NCBI RefSeq assembly: GCF_016755875.1
Contig: NZ_BNED01000007.1
Coordinates: 1-33,826, forward strand
Length of the DNA stretch: 33,826 nucleotides
Direction of reading: 5' to 3'
Source of the DNA: Streptomyces spororaveus
GTDB lineage: Bacteria; Actinomycetota; Actinomycetes; Streptomycetales; Streptomycetaceae
The notes under the pieces were generated by a model. It worked only from the letters and a program-made list of their open reading frames with translations. It did not search any database and was not told the DNA's origin. Below, in pieces: positions 7,147 through 15,690 of the stretch; position 1 is the first letter of the stretch, and each line of letters opens with the position of its first letter. The position numbers and the translations under genes are program-made.

Positions 7147-8456
7147 GGACCATCCCCGCAGGCGCAGGATCGACGCGCCTGTGACGCACAACCCCGAGCC
7201 CAACGCCGGACCATCCCCGCAGGCACGGGGTCGACAGTCTCTGCGGAGGTCTCCTCTAGAAGCTGCTGCGGACCATCCCCGCGAGCGCGGGGTCGACGTG
7301 AACGGCTGGGGGAGCACGGCGGCCTTCTTCGGACCATCCCCGCGGGCGGGGTCGACGCGTTGTGGTAGCAGCCCCGTGACGTGGTGTCCGAACCATCCCC
7401 GCGAGCGCGGGATCGACGGCGCCTACGACCACGTCGTCCTCGCCCAGCTCGGACCATCCCCGCGGGCGCGAGGTCGACGGGGAGTTCGGTCATAGCGTCT
7501 TCCTCCGCCCTCGGACCATCCCCGCAGGCACGGGGTCGACTAGCGGATGAGCGGGTCGAGGATGCCGAGCGGCGGACCATCCCCGCGGGCGCGAGGTCGA
7601 CTGGCCGGCGGCCGCCAATCCACCCATGTCGCCCGGAGCATCCCCGCGGGCGCGGGGTCGACCAGCTGCCCGAGAGCGTCCAACCCACGTACGCCGGACC
7701 ATCCCCGCGGGCGCGGGATCGACGGCGGAACCGGCATCGCGACGGACGGCATGGCCGGACCATCCCCGCGGGCGCGGGGTCGGCGCGCCGGTGGCCGGCA
7801 CGGTCAGGGGCTGCTCCGGACCATCCCCGCGGGCGCGGGGTCGACTGGGGGCTGGCCGCGGTGACGCCCTGCTCGACCGGACCATCCCCGCGGGCGCGGG
7901 GTCGACCCCTCGGGGACCGTGTCCGAAGCAGTGCGCCGCGGACCATCCCCGCGGGCGCGGGGTCGACGCGATGACCTCCAGTACGACGAGGACGAGGAGA
8001 GGACCATCCCCGCGGGCGCGCGGTCGACGGAGCGAGGTCCCACGGCGCACGCTCCACGGGGGGACCATCCCCGCGGGCGCGGGGTCGACGCCTACGAGGT
8101 GGCGTGGGCGAGCGTGCCGCTCGGACCATCCCCGCGGGCGCGGGGTCGACGCCCGGCAGCAGGCGGAGGGGCTGCGGGACTGGGGACCATCCCTGCGAGC
8201 GCGGGGTCGACGTGACCTCAAGGCCGTGCAGCGTCTCGACCGCCGGACCATCCCCCGCGGGCGCGGGATCGACGTGAGGGGCACCGTGCGGAACCCGGCG
8301 TTGGACGGACCATCCCCGCGGGCGCGGGGTCGACCTGCCCGCCGGTTACTTCCATCCGGTCACCAGCGGACCATCCCCGCGGGCGCGGGGTCGACGAGAT
8401 GCTCGGCACCTACCTGACCTCGACCCCCGGACCATCCCCGCGGGCGCGGGGTCGAC
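7147..8456 (-). CRISPR. CRISPR array 2, type I-E, 22 repeats
   Basis: Twenty-two repeats start at 7147, 7208, 7270, 7331, 7390, 7451, 7513, 7574, 7635, 7696, 7757, 7818, 7879, 7940, 8001, 8062, 8123, 8184, 8245, 8307, 8368 and 8429. Most are 28 bp with 33-bp spacers; two spacers are 34 bp. One repeat (7331-7356) has lost 2 bp and one (8245-8273) has gained a C. Repeats near 7147 are the most divergent and those near 8456 match consensus best, so the trailer is at the left and the leader end at the right, giving minus-strand transcription. The leader of arrays 1 and 4 is absent here: the array ends 67 bp from the cas6e stop and may be expressed as the tail of the cas operon. The two degenerate length variants may process poorly. 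Confidence 0.97.
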
Positions 8457-8523
8457 TTTCGGGTTCGGTGGTGGGCTGCGGGTCAGCGCGGTCGATGGGC
8501 ACAACGTCGCGTGAGCTGGGGTG

Positions 8524-9321
8524 CTACTGGGCGGCGGCGAGGGTGAGGAGACCGCAGCCGTACGCCTTTGCGGGGCCGATGCCGGTGAGCAGGGTGCGGG
8601 CCAGGGTGAACGGGTCGGTGACGGTGAGGGTGCCCTCGTAGGTAGCGGTGGTGATGGTGACTGTCGTGTTGCCGGTGCCGGAGCTGTCGGTTTTGGTGAA
8701 CTGTCGTCGGTCGCGGGCGGTGATGCGGACGTCGAGGGTGGGCTCGGGTTCGGCGGCGGGGGCTGTCAGGGGCAGGATGCTGGGCGCGGCCGGGGCGGAT
8801 GCCGGTACCTCCTTCAGTTCGAAGCCGAAGCCCTTGACGCGGTCGGTGAACCACGCAAGCTGATGGGCTGCGGTGCGGTGGCCCATGCGGAACGAGCGGG
8901 TCTTGCCGTCGGCGGCGGCCGCAATGCGGTCGGTTTGTGTTTTGGTGGGGTTCTGTGGGGTGCGTGAGTTCTGGACCGGGGATGCCGTCAGCCGGAACCC
9001 GTAGACCTGTCCGGGCTGGAGCTGCGCGAGGAGTTGTCCGTAGTCGGCGACGACGGGTTTGGCGTTCGGTTCGTCGACGAGCCAGCCGGCCTGCTCGACG
9101 AGGGCTGTCCAGTCCGGTGCGACCTGCGTGACCGTGTACAGGTAGGGGCGGTGGCGGTTGTCGCTGTCGAGGCGCCACAGGGTGCGTCCCGCGTCGGGGT
9201 GGTAGGCGACGGCGCCGAGGACGGCAGCGTGCATGGCCTGCGGGGACCGCAGGAGCTTGCGGGTGCCGTCGCGGAGCGGGGCGAGGGGGATGCGGGACAG
9301 GTGGGCCATGGGGTTCACCAT
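8524..9321 (-). CDS. cas6e: Cas6e (CasE/Cse3), crRNA endoribonuclease
   Basis: The 265-residue Cas6e cuts pre-crRNA at the 3' base of the repeat hairpin and stays bound in Cascade. The N-terminus (HLSRIPLAPLRD) is the family's first ferredoxin-like strand. His31 in QAMHAAVLGA matches the catalytic histidine position, and the C-terminal Gly-rich loop is GIGPAKAYGCGLLTLA. ATG at 9321 overlaps the cas5e stop by 7 bases; an in-frame ATG at 9309 is an alternative. It is the last cas gene, and its stop lies 67 bp from array 2. In canonical I-E loci cas1 and cas2 follow here; both are missing. Confidence 0.93.
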   Translation of the reverse strand: MVNPMAHLSRIPLAPLRDGTRKLLRSPQAMHAAVLGAVAYHPDAGRTLWRLDSDNRHRPYLYTVTQVAPDWTALVEQAGWLVDEPNAKPVVADYGQLLAQLQPGQVYGFRLTASPVQNSRTPQNPTKTQTDRIAAAADGKTRSFRMGHRTAAHQLAWFTDRVKGFGFELKEVPASAPAAPSILPLTAPAAEPEPTLDVRITARDRRQFTKTDSSGTGNTTVTITTATYEGTLTVTDPFTLARTLLTGIGPAKAYGCGLLTLAAAQ

Positions 9322-10109
9322 CCGAGAAGGGCGAGGGGGTCATGCCCTTCGCCGCTGGTTGCGTCCGGGCCGGGATCGAATCCCGTGGGCAGGGGGATCA
9401 GGGTGTGGCGGACACGGCGGCTTGTGTGCCGGGGGCCGCTCGAGGCGTAGCTGAGGGGCTGGTCCTGGAGGATTGTGTCGCCGTTCGGATCGTCTAGGAC
9501 GGCCGATACCTCGACGGTGGCGGGGGAAGCACCGCGGTGCTTGCGCTGCCATAGGGTCCGGGCGTGGGGGGATGCGAGCCAGTCGTGTCCGGTGAGGACG
9601 TCGGCGATCGGATCGGCAGTGGTGCCGAGTACGAGCGGGAACGTGGGCGGGCAGGAGCGGCGGCCAAGAGCGAGTATCGCCACCGGGGCCTTCGCCGCGG
9701 CGGTCACCTCGGCCATCACGGGGGCCGGGCCGTGGATGGCGACGAGGAATGCCGCGTCCTGCAGGTAGAACCGCTCCCCGGTCATCGTGTACCGGGCCGG
9801 GCTGGTCCCGACCTGGCGGCCTTTGCCGTTGACCTTCGAGGACAGGAGCGGCACGCCCCGGTAGTCGCTGACCGTGTGGTAGTCCCGCAGCAGGGTTCCT
9901 GGTACGTCGGCGCGTACGCCGATGGTGAGTTCGGCCAGGGCGCCGAGCGGTTCGTCTCGTTCGCGGCCGAGGGCCGCGCCGAGGAGTCCGATGACGCCGG
10001 ACTTGGTGGGCATGGGGCTGGTGTGCCGGGTGTCGACGACTGCACGGTGGTCGCCCCATGCTTGCAGGGGTGCCGCGAGGCGGAGCAGGAGCGTGGTTGC
10101 CTCGGTCAC
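9315..10109 (-). CDS. cas5e: Cas5e (CasD), Cascade subunit
   Basis: The 264-residue RAMP protein binds the 5' handle of the crRNA. The family N-terminus is clear: TLLLRLAAPLQAWG, then SPMPTKSGVIGLLGAALG. GTG at 10109 overlaps the cas7e stop as GTGA, so the two are coupled. An upstream extension in the same frame is Arg/His/Pro-rich shadow of cas7e and was not included. It sits in the order cse1-cse2-cas7e-cas5e-cas6e normal for type I-E. Confidence 0.94.
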   Translation of the reverse strand: MTEATTLLLRLAAPLQAWGDHRAVVDTRHTSPMPTKSGVIGLLGAALGRERDEPLGALAELTIGVRADVPGTLLRDYHTVSDYRGVPLLSSKVNGKGRQVGTSPARYTMTGERFYLQDAAFLVAIHGPAPVMAEVTAAAKAPVAILALGRRSCPPTFPLVLGTTADPIADVLTGHDWLASPHARTLWQRKHRGASPATVEVSAVLDDPNGDTILQDQPLSYASSGPRHTSRRVRHTLIPLPTGFDPGPDATSGEGHDPLALLGW

Positions 10110-11248
10110 CGGGACAGCTCCGCGGTGAGGTTGTCGATGAGGGTGGGGAAGGTGAGGGCGGGGCCGAACGCGGTGCCGAGGGCTTTGGCGGTGTCTTCGC
10201 CCGTGAAGGCGTGGGTGATGCCGGTCCACAGGGCGGGGGCGCCCCACTGGTGGGTGATGGTGGTCTGCTCGGTGGCCAGGGCGGTCGCGGACGGCTCGGC
10301 GTAGCCGGTGCCGCCGTATGCCTGGACGGGCTTCTCGAAGGCGGTGACGAGGTTGACGGGCTGGTCCTCCCGGACGGCGACGGCGACGAGCTGTGGCATG
10401 GTGCGGTGGCCGAAGCTGTTGCCGTAGCCGGTGGGCATGGACCGGACGAACGCGGATACGAACGCGCTGGCGGCCTCGACGGCGGCCTTGGGGTTACCGA
10501 GGTTGGTGTCGAGCTGGTGCAGGGACACGGTGCCGTACCGGTAGAACGTCGCCGAGTTGAAGCCGATCCGGCCGATCATTCCGGCCCCCTTGGAATCGGA
10601 TTGCTGCCGGTCGTCGACGGCCGTGTAGTAGTCGAATTCCAGCTCCGCGGCGTGGGTGGCGAGGGCGTGCGCGACCTGGCAGGCGGCGTTCACGTCGATG
10701 CCGGGTACGTTGGCGACCATCCGGCCGAAGAGCCCGACGTCGATGGGATGCCCGGTCATCAGCGCGCTCTTCACCTCGGCGGTGGCGAGCTCGGCGAGGA
10801 GTTTCTTGTCGTCGAGGGTGGCCAGTTCGGCGGCGCGGTCGGCGACCAGGTCGACGAGCTTCTCGATCTGCCGGTTCCCGTAGAAAAGGAGATAGGCGGT
10901 CTCCTCGGCCTTGTTCTTGCTCGCGGTGATCCCGAGGGGGGCGAGGACGGCGGCCGCGATCCGGGCGGCTGGCTCCGGATCCAGGCCGGTGCGGGCGGCG
11001 AGCTCCTCGGCAAGGTGGTCGGCGATCTGCTTGGTGCGGGTGCCGAGCTGGTCCTCCCCGATCCCGAGCGCAGCGAACGCGAGGCGGGTAGCGCGCTTCC
11101 ATGCCTGCGAGGAGGCACGCGGGCGGCGCACACCCCCGTACATCGCTTCCTTGGGCGATCCCGCGTCGTCCCTGTTCAGGTTGGACGGGGGGACTGTCTG
11201 CAGCACGTGGACGTCGATGAATCGGCGGCGCGTGGTCTTGTCGGACAT
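10106..11248 (-). CDS. cas7e: Cas7e (CasC/Cse4), Cascade backbone
   Basis: The 380-residue protein forms the six-copy backbone that coats the crRNA spacer. The family N-terminus is intact: FIDVHVLQTVPPSNLNRDD, then AGSPKEAMYGGV, then RASSQAWKRATR. ATG at 11248 is preceded by AAGGAG at ideal distance. This is the best ribosome site in the operon and fits the need for many Cas7 copies. A 124-bp gap separates it from cse2, whereas the other Cascade genes overlap. Confidence 0.95.
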   Translation of the reverse strand: MSDKTTRRRFIDVHVLQTVPPSNLNRDDAGSPKEAMYGGVRRPRASSQAWKRATRLAFAALGIGEDQLGTRTKQIADHLAEELAARTGLDPEPAARIAAAVLAPLGITASKNKAEETAYLLFYGNRQIEKLVDLVADRAAELATLDDKKLLAELATAEVKSALMTGHPIDVGLFGRMVANVPGIDVNAACQVAHALATHAAELEFDYYTAVDDRQQSDSKGAGMIGRIGFNSATFYRYGTVSLHQLDTNLGNPKAAVEAASAFVSAFVRSMPTGYGNSFGHRTMPQLVAVAVREDQPVNLVTAFEKPVQAYGGTGYAEPSATALATEQTTITHQWGAPALWTGITHAFTGEDTAKALGTAFGPALTFPTLIDNLTAELSR

Positions 11249-11372
11249 GGGTGACTCCTTGGTGAAAGTGCTGGATACGTCCCGGGGGCGGATCCCGTCT
11301 TGCAGGGATTGCTCTCGCGGGGTGTGCGCGCCCCACGAGGAGATGCCGGCCCGGGCGCGCGTGATGGAACCT
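11249..11372 (-). other. 124-bp gap between cse2 and cas7e
   Basis: This is the only untranslated gap inside the otherwise overlapping Cascade operon. It contains GCGCGCCC and GGGCGCGC (within 11330-11368), which can pair across about 20 bases, and the strong cas7e ribosome site at its downstream end. It may set mRNA stability or stoichiometry. No U-run is seen, so a terminator is not claimed. Confidence 0.4.
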
Positions 11373-11972
11373 CTACACGGTGCTGTTCTGGGTGTCGGCC
11401 GGCTTCGTCCACGCGTGGTAGGTCAGTCCCCAGGCTCGGACGGCGCGGGCGCGGGTTTCGGGGAAGGGCCACACCTGCAGGTCGTACAGGAGCCGCGTGT
11501 AGTCGAGGGGCTGCCCGATGCTTGCGAGCTGGGACACCAGGCCGCGTACGGCGAAGAACACGGCGTTCAGGGTGCGGGCCTGCGCGGCCGCGGCCATCCG
11601 GCCGTCCACTCCATCGGTGCTGAAGCGCTCGTGCAGGGTCCGGGCGGCCTGCCCGAGGCCGATGCCCCGCGCGTGCATCAGCCTGGCCTGGCCCTGCTGA
11701 TGCATCGCGAACAGGGCCAGCGCCATGTGCTCGGCGACCAGCTTGTCCGGGACCAGGCCGCGGGCGGCCAGAGAGTCGTCGATCTTCGTCCGGTAGTGGC
11801 GCCACATCTGCGGGACTGTCCCCGCCGGAAGAGTCAGCCCCATCCGCAGCGCGGCCAGATCAGATCCGGGCGGTGTCCTCCCGGCCTTCGACCGGCCCGG
11901 TTCGAAGTCGCACCAGTACCACGGGGCGGTGCTCACCTCGGGTGCGCCGGTGCTCTGTTCGGGGATGGTCAT
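11373..11972 (-). CDS. cse2: Cse2 (CasB), Cascade small subunit
   Basis: The 199-residue, mostly helical protein fits Cse2, which forms a dimer along the Cascade belly and stabilises the R-loop. Recognisable segments are PGSDLAALRMGLTLPAG and the helical core around LALFAMHQQGQARLMHARGIGLG. ATG at 11972 overlaps the cse1 stop as ATGA. Sequence similarity within this family is low, so the call leans on position between cse1 and cas7e plus size and helical character. Confidence 0.9.
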   Translation of the reverse strand: MTIPEQSTGAPEVSTAPWYWCDFEPGRSKAGRTPPGSDLAALRMGLTLPAGTVPQMWRHYRTKIDDSLAARGLVPDKLVAEHMALALFAMHQQGQARLMHARGIGLGQAARTLHERFSTDGVDGRMAAAAQARTLNAVFFAVRGLVSQLASIGQPLDYTRLLYDLQVWPFPETRARAVRAWGLTYHAWTKPADTQNSTV

Positions 11973-13585
11973 GCGCTTGTCTCCTCGGCGGGCGGGTACA
12001 GGTGGGTGAGATTGCGGCGCAACGCCGCGTGGAAGAACCGTTCGGCGCTGGCCTGCCGGTATGTCTTCGCGTCGGCACCCTTGCCCTGCGTGACGCCGTT
12101 GAACGCCCGCCCCGGGAGCCGGTGCAGCAGCTCGTCCGCGGCTGCGCGGGCGGCCCGGTCGGCAAGGGTCTCGAAGGCGTGATGCGCCTGGTCGAGCTCG
12201 GCATGGTCCGGGTTGTGCTGGCAGCCGGTCAGGAACCTGCGCACCAGCGGGTCAAGGGTGTGGAGCAGCTTCGTGCCGGGCTGCTGCCCCTTGCCGGCCG
12301 GTGCGGGTTCCCCGCCGACCGCGAGCGCGAGGTGCTTGGCGAGGTCGTCGATGGCGTAGGCGAGGTTCTCGGCCTGGGTGCATACCTGGATGACCGAGCC
12401 GCGCAGTGCCATGTCGGCGCGGAGCGCGGCCATGGGGATGGGCATGGAGTCGAACAGGACATCGGCGATGATCGCGGACTGGGTGCCGTAGACGACACCG
12501 CAGGTCTCGGCGCGCAGCGGATAGGTGACGGGCAGGTCGCCGGTGAGGGTGGCGGACGCGATCTGCGTGAGCAGGCTGGACGTCTCGACACCGGTCGTGT
12601 CCTGGTCGAGGGCGATGAGTGTCTTGAGGCCGCGCCATCCGGTCCGGCCGGGCAGGTGTCGGCGGGGGTAGCGGATGCTGCCCTTCTTCGGGTCCTTCTT
12701 GATCGTCCAAAGGGTGTGAGGCTCCCAGGCCGGCACCTCGGGCATCCGGTCCCCGCCGGACATGACGACGTGCGAGACGTACAGCCCGCCGTCGATCTCG
12801 TCGGGGATGAGACGGATCCTGCGGGCCTGCCAGGTGAAGAGGTCCAGGACACCGGCCGGGGTACGTTCGTCCCAGGTCGGCCCCAGCGGATCCCGGCGCC
12901 ACTGCGGCATGTCGCCGTCCGGCCGCGCGCCGGTCGGAAGGTTCAGCACGATCGTCTCGAAGAGAGTCGGTCCGATCGGTGTGACGACGCCGAGGAACCC
13001 GAGCGGGCCCACCCTTGCGCCCATCGTCTTGCCGGCCTTCGCCTTCGGGTCGCCGACCGCGGCCGTCTTGATCCCCGCGGTGTCCCAGGACTGGGCATGC
13101 AGCATCCACCGCACCGCCTCCCCCACCGGGACCGGCTCGGGGTCGGCGTCCGTACGGGCATTGCGCAGCGGGGTGTTGTTCCCCGTCGCCACGTGCGGCA
13201 TCAGTTCGGTCACCGGCTTGACGACGTCTTTCGGATGCGTCAGCCCTGCCGCCTGGCCGAAGGGGCGAACGTCGTCGAAGACCCGGAAGGAGTCCCGGTG
13301 CTCATCCAGGTACTGGGCGATGTCCGCGCACTGGCCGGGAGTGAAACGGGCCTCGTCCATCATGTCCGCCCACGCCTCGGCGTCGATGGGGCCGAGCGCG
13401 TCCAGGACCACGGGCACGAGGAGCTGCCTCAGCAGAACGGGGGTCATCGTCGGCAGCTCGACCGCGAGACCGGCGAACGTGTGCGAGTCGAGGAGCGCAG
13501 AACGAAGACCGACCTCCCGCACTCCGTCGGCGCTTCTGACAGGGATGCATCCCTCGTCGACCAAACACGACTCGTGAGCAGCCAA
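11969..13585 (-). CDS. cse1: Cse1 (CasA/Cas8e), Cascade large subunit
   Basis: The protein recognises the PAM and recruits Cas3. I chose TTG at 13585 (538 residues): AAGGGAG lies 5 bases upstream, and the protein then begins AAHESCLVDEGCIPVRS, matching the usual Cse1 N-terminal pattern ending in a W/CIPV strand. A reading frame open to 14083 would add 166 residues of arginine/serine-rich shadow. Length fits the family (about 500-560). The promoter probably lies between 13586 and 14233, because cas3 is 2.1 kb away with an opposite-strand gene between. Confidence 0.92.
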   Translation of the reverse strand: MAAHESCLVDEGCIPVRSADGVREVGLRSALLDSHTFAGLAVELPTMTPVLLRQLLVPVVLDALGPIDAEAWADMMDEARFTPGQCADIAQYLDEHRDSFRVFDDVRPFGQAAGLTHPKDVVKPVTELMPHVATGNNTPLRNARTDADPEPVPVGEAVRWMLHAQSWDTAGIKTAAVGDPKAKAGKTMGARVGPLGFLGVVTPIGPTLFETIVLNLPTGARPDGDMPQWRRDPLGPTWDERTPAGVLDLFTWQARRIRLIPDEIDGGLYVSHVVMSGGDRMPEVPAWEPHTLWTIKKDPKKGSIRYPRRHLPGRTGWRGLKTLIALDQDTTGVETSSLLTQIASATLTGDLPVTYPLRAETCGVVYGTQSAIIADVLFDSMPIPMAALRADMALRGSVIQVCTQAENLAYAIDDLAKHLALAVGGEPAPAGKGQQPGTKLLHTLDPLVRRFLTGCQHNPDHAELDQAHHAFETLADRAARAAADELLHRLPGRAFNGVTQGKGADAKTYRQASAERFFHAALRRNLTHLYPPAEETSA

Positions 13586-13892
13586 AATGGCTCCCTTCTC
13601 TGCAAGTTGACGGATGGTCAGACAAGACGAAGAGGACGGTACGCAACTCTGAAGAGATAGAGCAAGCCGTGGCCAAACATTGCGAACACCCTGGATCCCG
13701 ACATCAGGAGGACCCACCCGGAGGTGTACCGGATGGGTCTGACAATCGGCTCCCGCGGCAGATCTCAGCTGGTTCGCCCCGACGATCGGGCATCGCTCGA
13801 ACCGCCTTACAGCGGATCCGTAACAAGCCGGCTGCCCCCAGCGTGGAGTCGTGGTGCGTGAGATCTGGATGCTGGCTCCGGGCTCCCCGTGG

Positions 13893-13921
13893 TCGGAGTC
13901 TTCTCCGCTCGCGCGGGGCGA
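13893..13921 (-). repeat. Isolated CRISPR-like repeat relic
   Basis: The segment containing CTCCGCTCGCGCGGGGCGAC matches the right end of the array 3 repeat type (CCCCGCTCACGCGGGGCCGAC at 15589-15609) apart from two substitutions and one missing base. A weaker unit follows at about 13963-13990. It lies on the cse1 side of the membrane-protein gene and suggests that the eroded array once extended further. In such GC-rich DNA a chance match is possible. No gene is seen in 13586-14233. Confidence 0.35.
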
Positions 13922-14233
13922 CCTGGGCCATGTCTGCTCCGATGCAGGTGCAGGTGCAGGCAGAGCTGCTCCCGTACGCGCGAGGTCGGCGGACCCCCTA
14001 CATGGCTGTGCACGCGAGAACGGGAGTCGTTTGTCAACGGCTTCGGGAATCACTGAGCGGCTCAGCAGTTTGATCAATGTCAACGAGTTTGGGAGTCACT
14101 CCCGTGTCCACAGATGCAATGTGCGGGCGCGCGGGTTGCCGATACGGCTGCCTGGCGGATGTCCGCGGGTGAGGGCACAAGACACACGAACCTTCGACTA
14201 CATGGGCGGGAGACACATCACGAAGATCAATGA

Positions 14234-14674
14234 ATGGCTTCCGAAAAGGCACAGTTTGCTGCCGTACTTGCCCAGGTGATTCCTTTGGCCATCCTTGCTG
14301 TAGTAGTGGAGTCGCGCAGCGGCCATGAGGCGCGAGCAAAGGCACCGGCAGGGGTCGCACCCGCCATCTGGGTACTCGTGCTCGAAGCCGTCATCGTGAC
14401 AGGCCTCGTGTTTGTTGAGATGGCTGCGCTGATGACTGCAGCTGGCTCGAATACGTTCATCCTGAACTGGCTCGCAGGAAGGCCCGGCGCCATCGGCGTT
14501 GGGGTCTTGCTGGTGCAAGTGGGGCAGCTCTACGTCACCAATCTGGCCGAGTCGTACGAACAGAACGGCAAGCTGAGCAGCGCACAGGCCAAGATTGTCA
14601 AGATCGTTACCAGGACCCTGCTGTGGTGCGCCGTGCTTCTTGCGCTGGTGGCGGTCTGGTGGTTCTACGTGTGA
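14234..14674 (+). CDS. Small multi-pass membrane protein inside the CRISPR locus
   Basis: The 146-residue protein is not recognised by family. It shows four likely membrane segments: about residues 7-25 (FAAVLAQVIPLAILAVVV), 45-70 (IWVLVLEAVIVTGLVFVEMA), 85-103 (AIGVGVLLVQVGQLYVTNL) and 127-146 (LLWCAVLLALVAVWWFYV). A polar loop, AESYEQNGKLSSAQAKIVKI, precedes the last helix. No good ribosome site precedes ATG at 14234. Its codon choice is less GC-biased than its neighbours. It lies on the plus strand against the cas genes, between cse1 and an eroded array. It could be a recent insertion or a membrane partner of the defence locus. Function is unknown. Confidence 0.6.
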   Translation: MASEKAQFAAVLAQVIPLAILAVVVESRSGHEARAKAPAGVAPAIWVLVLEAVIVTGLVFVEMAALMTAAGSNTFILNWLAGRPGAIGVGVLLVQVGQLYVTNLAESYEQNGKLSSAQAKIVKIVTRTLLWCAVLLALVAVWWFYV

Positions 14675-14827
14675 CGGCCACGAGCGTCGCCTGCCTTCGG
14701 CCCAGTAGGTGACTCCCGAAGTCGCGAACATCGAGTATTCGCGCAAGCGCGCGACTCGATCTCGCGTCAAAACGACGTCGCTAGTCGCGTACAAAGCCAC
14801 CCTTCACGATCAGCGCTGAGGGCTCCC

Positions 14828-15609
14828 GGCTGTCCCGGCTCAGACACGGGCGACCTGCGGAAACCGGCTTTCGGGGCTCTCGTTCAGCAGCCGTTCCGCT
14901 CTCGTGGGGGGGCGGCTCAGCAGCGAGCCCGTCCACCGGGTACCTGCAGGAGCCATCCCCCGTTCGCGGGTTCGGCAGCGGACCGACAGCCGTCTGCGGC
15001 GCGGTCACGCAAGAGCTGTCCCCGCCGTGCGGGCTGATCAGTCGTAGCCCCTGCCCGCGCTCGCGCCTCGGCATCCGACTTGGCCGCACCCCGCCGGTCC
15101 GGAACCGTCGCCGCTCGCGCGCGAGGACGATACCTGGCCGATGGCTCTGGCTCCCAGTGATCCGAGCCTCCCCGCATCGCGGGGTCTACCTGCATGTACC
15201 TTGAGGAACGATCTCCTCAGACGGGCCATCCCCACATGTGCGGGGCCGGGGGCCAACAGCTACCTGCTCAGCCGAGGAATCCGTCCCAGGAGCCTATCCC
15301 CCGCGCGCGGGTCCAACCCCGAGAAGCCAGCACCCATGATGCGGGGCTCGAAGCCATCCCTGTTTGGGGCAGTTTCCGCACGGCCGCTGGGCTCCTGGGG
15401 ATGTCCCCGTTCACGCGGGCCCATCACATCGACCTGGCCGTAAGTGACACAGGGCAGGCGGCTACCCCCGCTCGGGGCGGGGCCGACCTGACGGAAACGA
15501 TGACCTTCACGCTTCAGCAGGAACAATCCCCACTCACGCGGGGCCGACAACATCCTCACGGACGAGCCGCGGCTGAAGCAGGCACCATCCCCGCTCACGC
15601 GGGGCCGAC
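14828..15609 (-). CRISPR. CRISPR array 3, heavily eroded, between cse1 and cas3
   Basis: Repeat-like units start near 15582, 15521, 15460, 15399, 15350, 15289, 15223, 15162 and 15101, with weaker ones near 15040, 15011, 14949, 14887 and 14828. Many steps are exactly 61 bp, the period of the intact arrays; others are 49, 62 or 66 bp, showing indels. The three rightmost units are clearest (for example CCCCGCTCACGCGGGGCCGAC at 15589-15609). Decay increases leftwards, as expected for an array with its leader at the right. The repeat differs from that of arrays 1, 2 and 4 in the loop (CTCAC instead of GGGCG on the plus strand) and in GGCCGAC for GGTCGAC. The interval 15610-15690 up to cas3 lacks the leader of arrays 1 and 4. 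Confidence 0.75.
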
Positions 15610-15690
15610 GCAAGGTCGAAGAGCACATGGGCAGGGGCCGCCCCTTTCCGACCTGCAGTGTTCTGCAGGCAGGGCGGGTTCCGGGCGCTT

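Noticed and set aside
6948..8417. Long open frames across array 2 on both strands, with recurring Pro-Arg-Ala-Arg-Gly-Asp-Gly segments
   Set aside because: They translate the CRISPR repeat. A 61-bp period cycles the repeat through the frames, so they are not genes.
10110..10247. N-terminal extension of Cas5e
   Set aside because: His/Arg/Pro-rich antiparallel-frame artefact of cas7e; the GTGA overlap at 10109 gives the family start.
13669..14073. Plus-strand 134-codon frame upstream of the membrane protein
   Set aside because: Arg/Ser-rich, with no domain and no ribosome site, and it overlaps the repeat relics and the likely cse1 promoter.
13586..14083. Long N-terminal extension of Cse1
   Set aside because: The family N-terminus begins at the TTG at 13585 with a good ribosome site. 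The extension has no Cse1 character.
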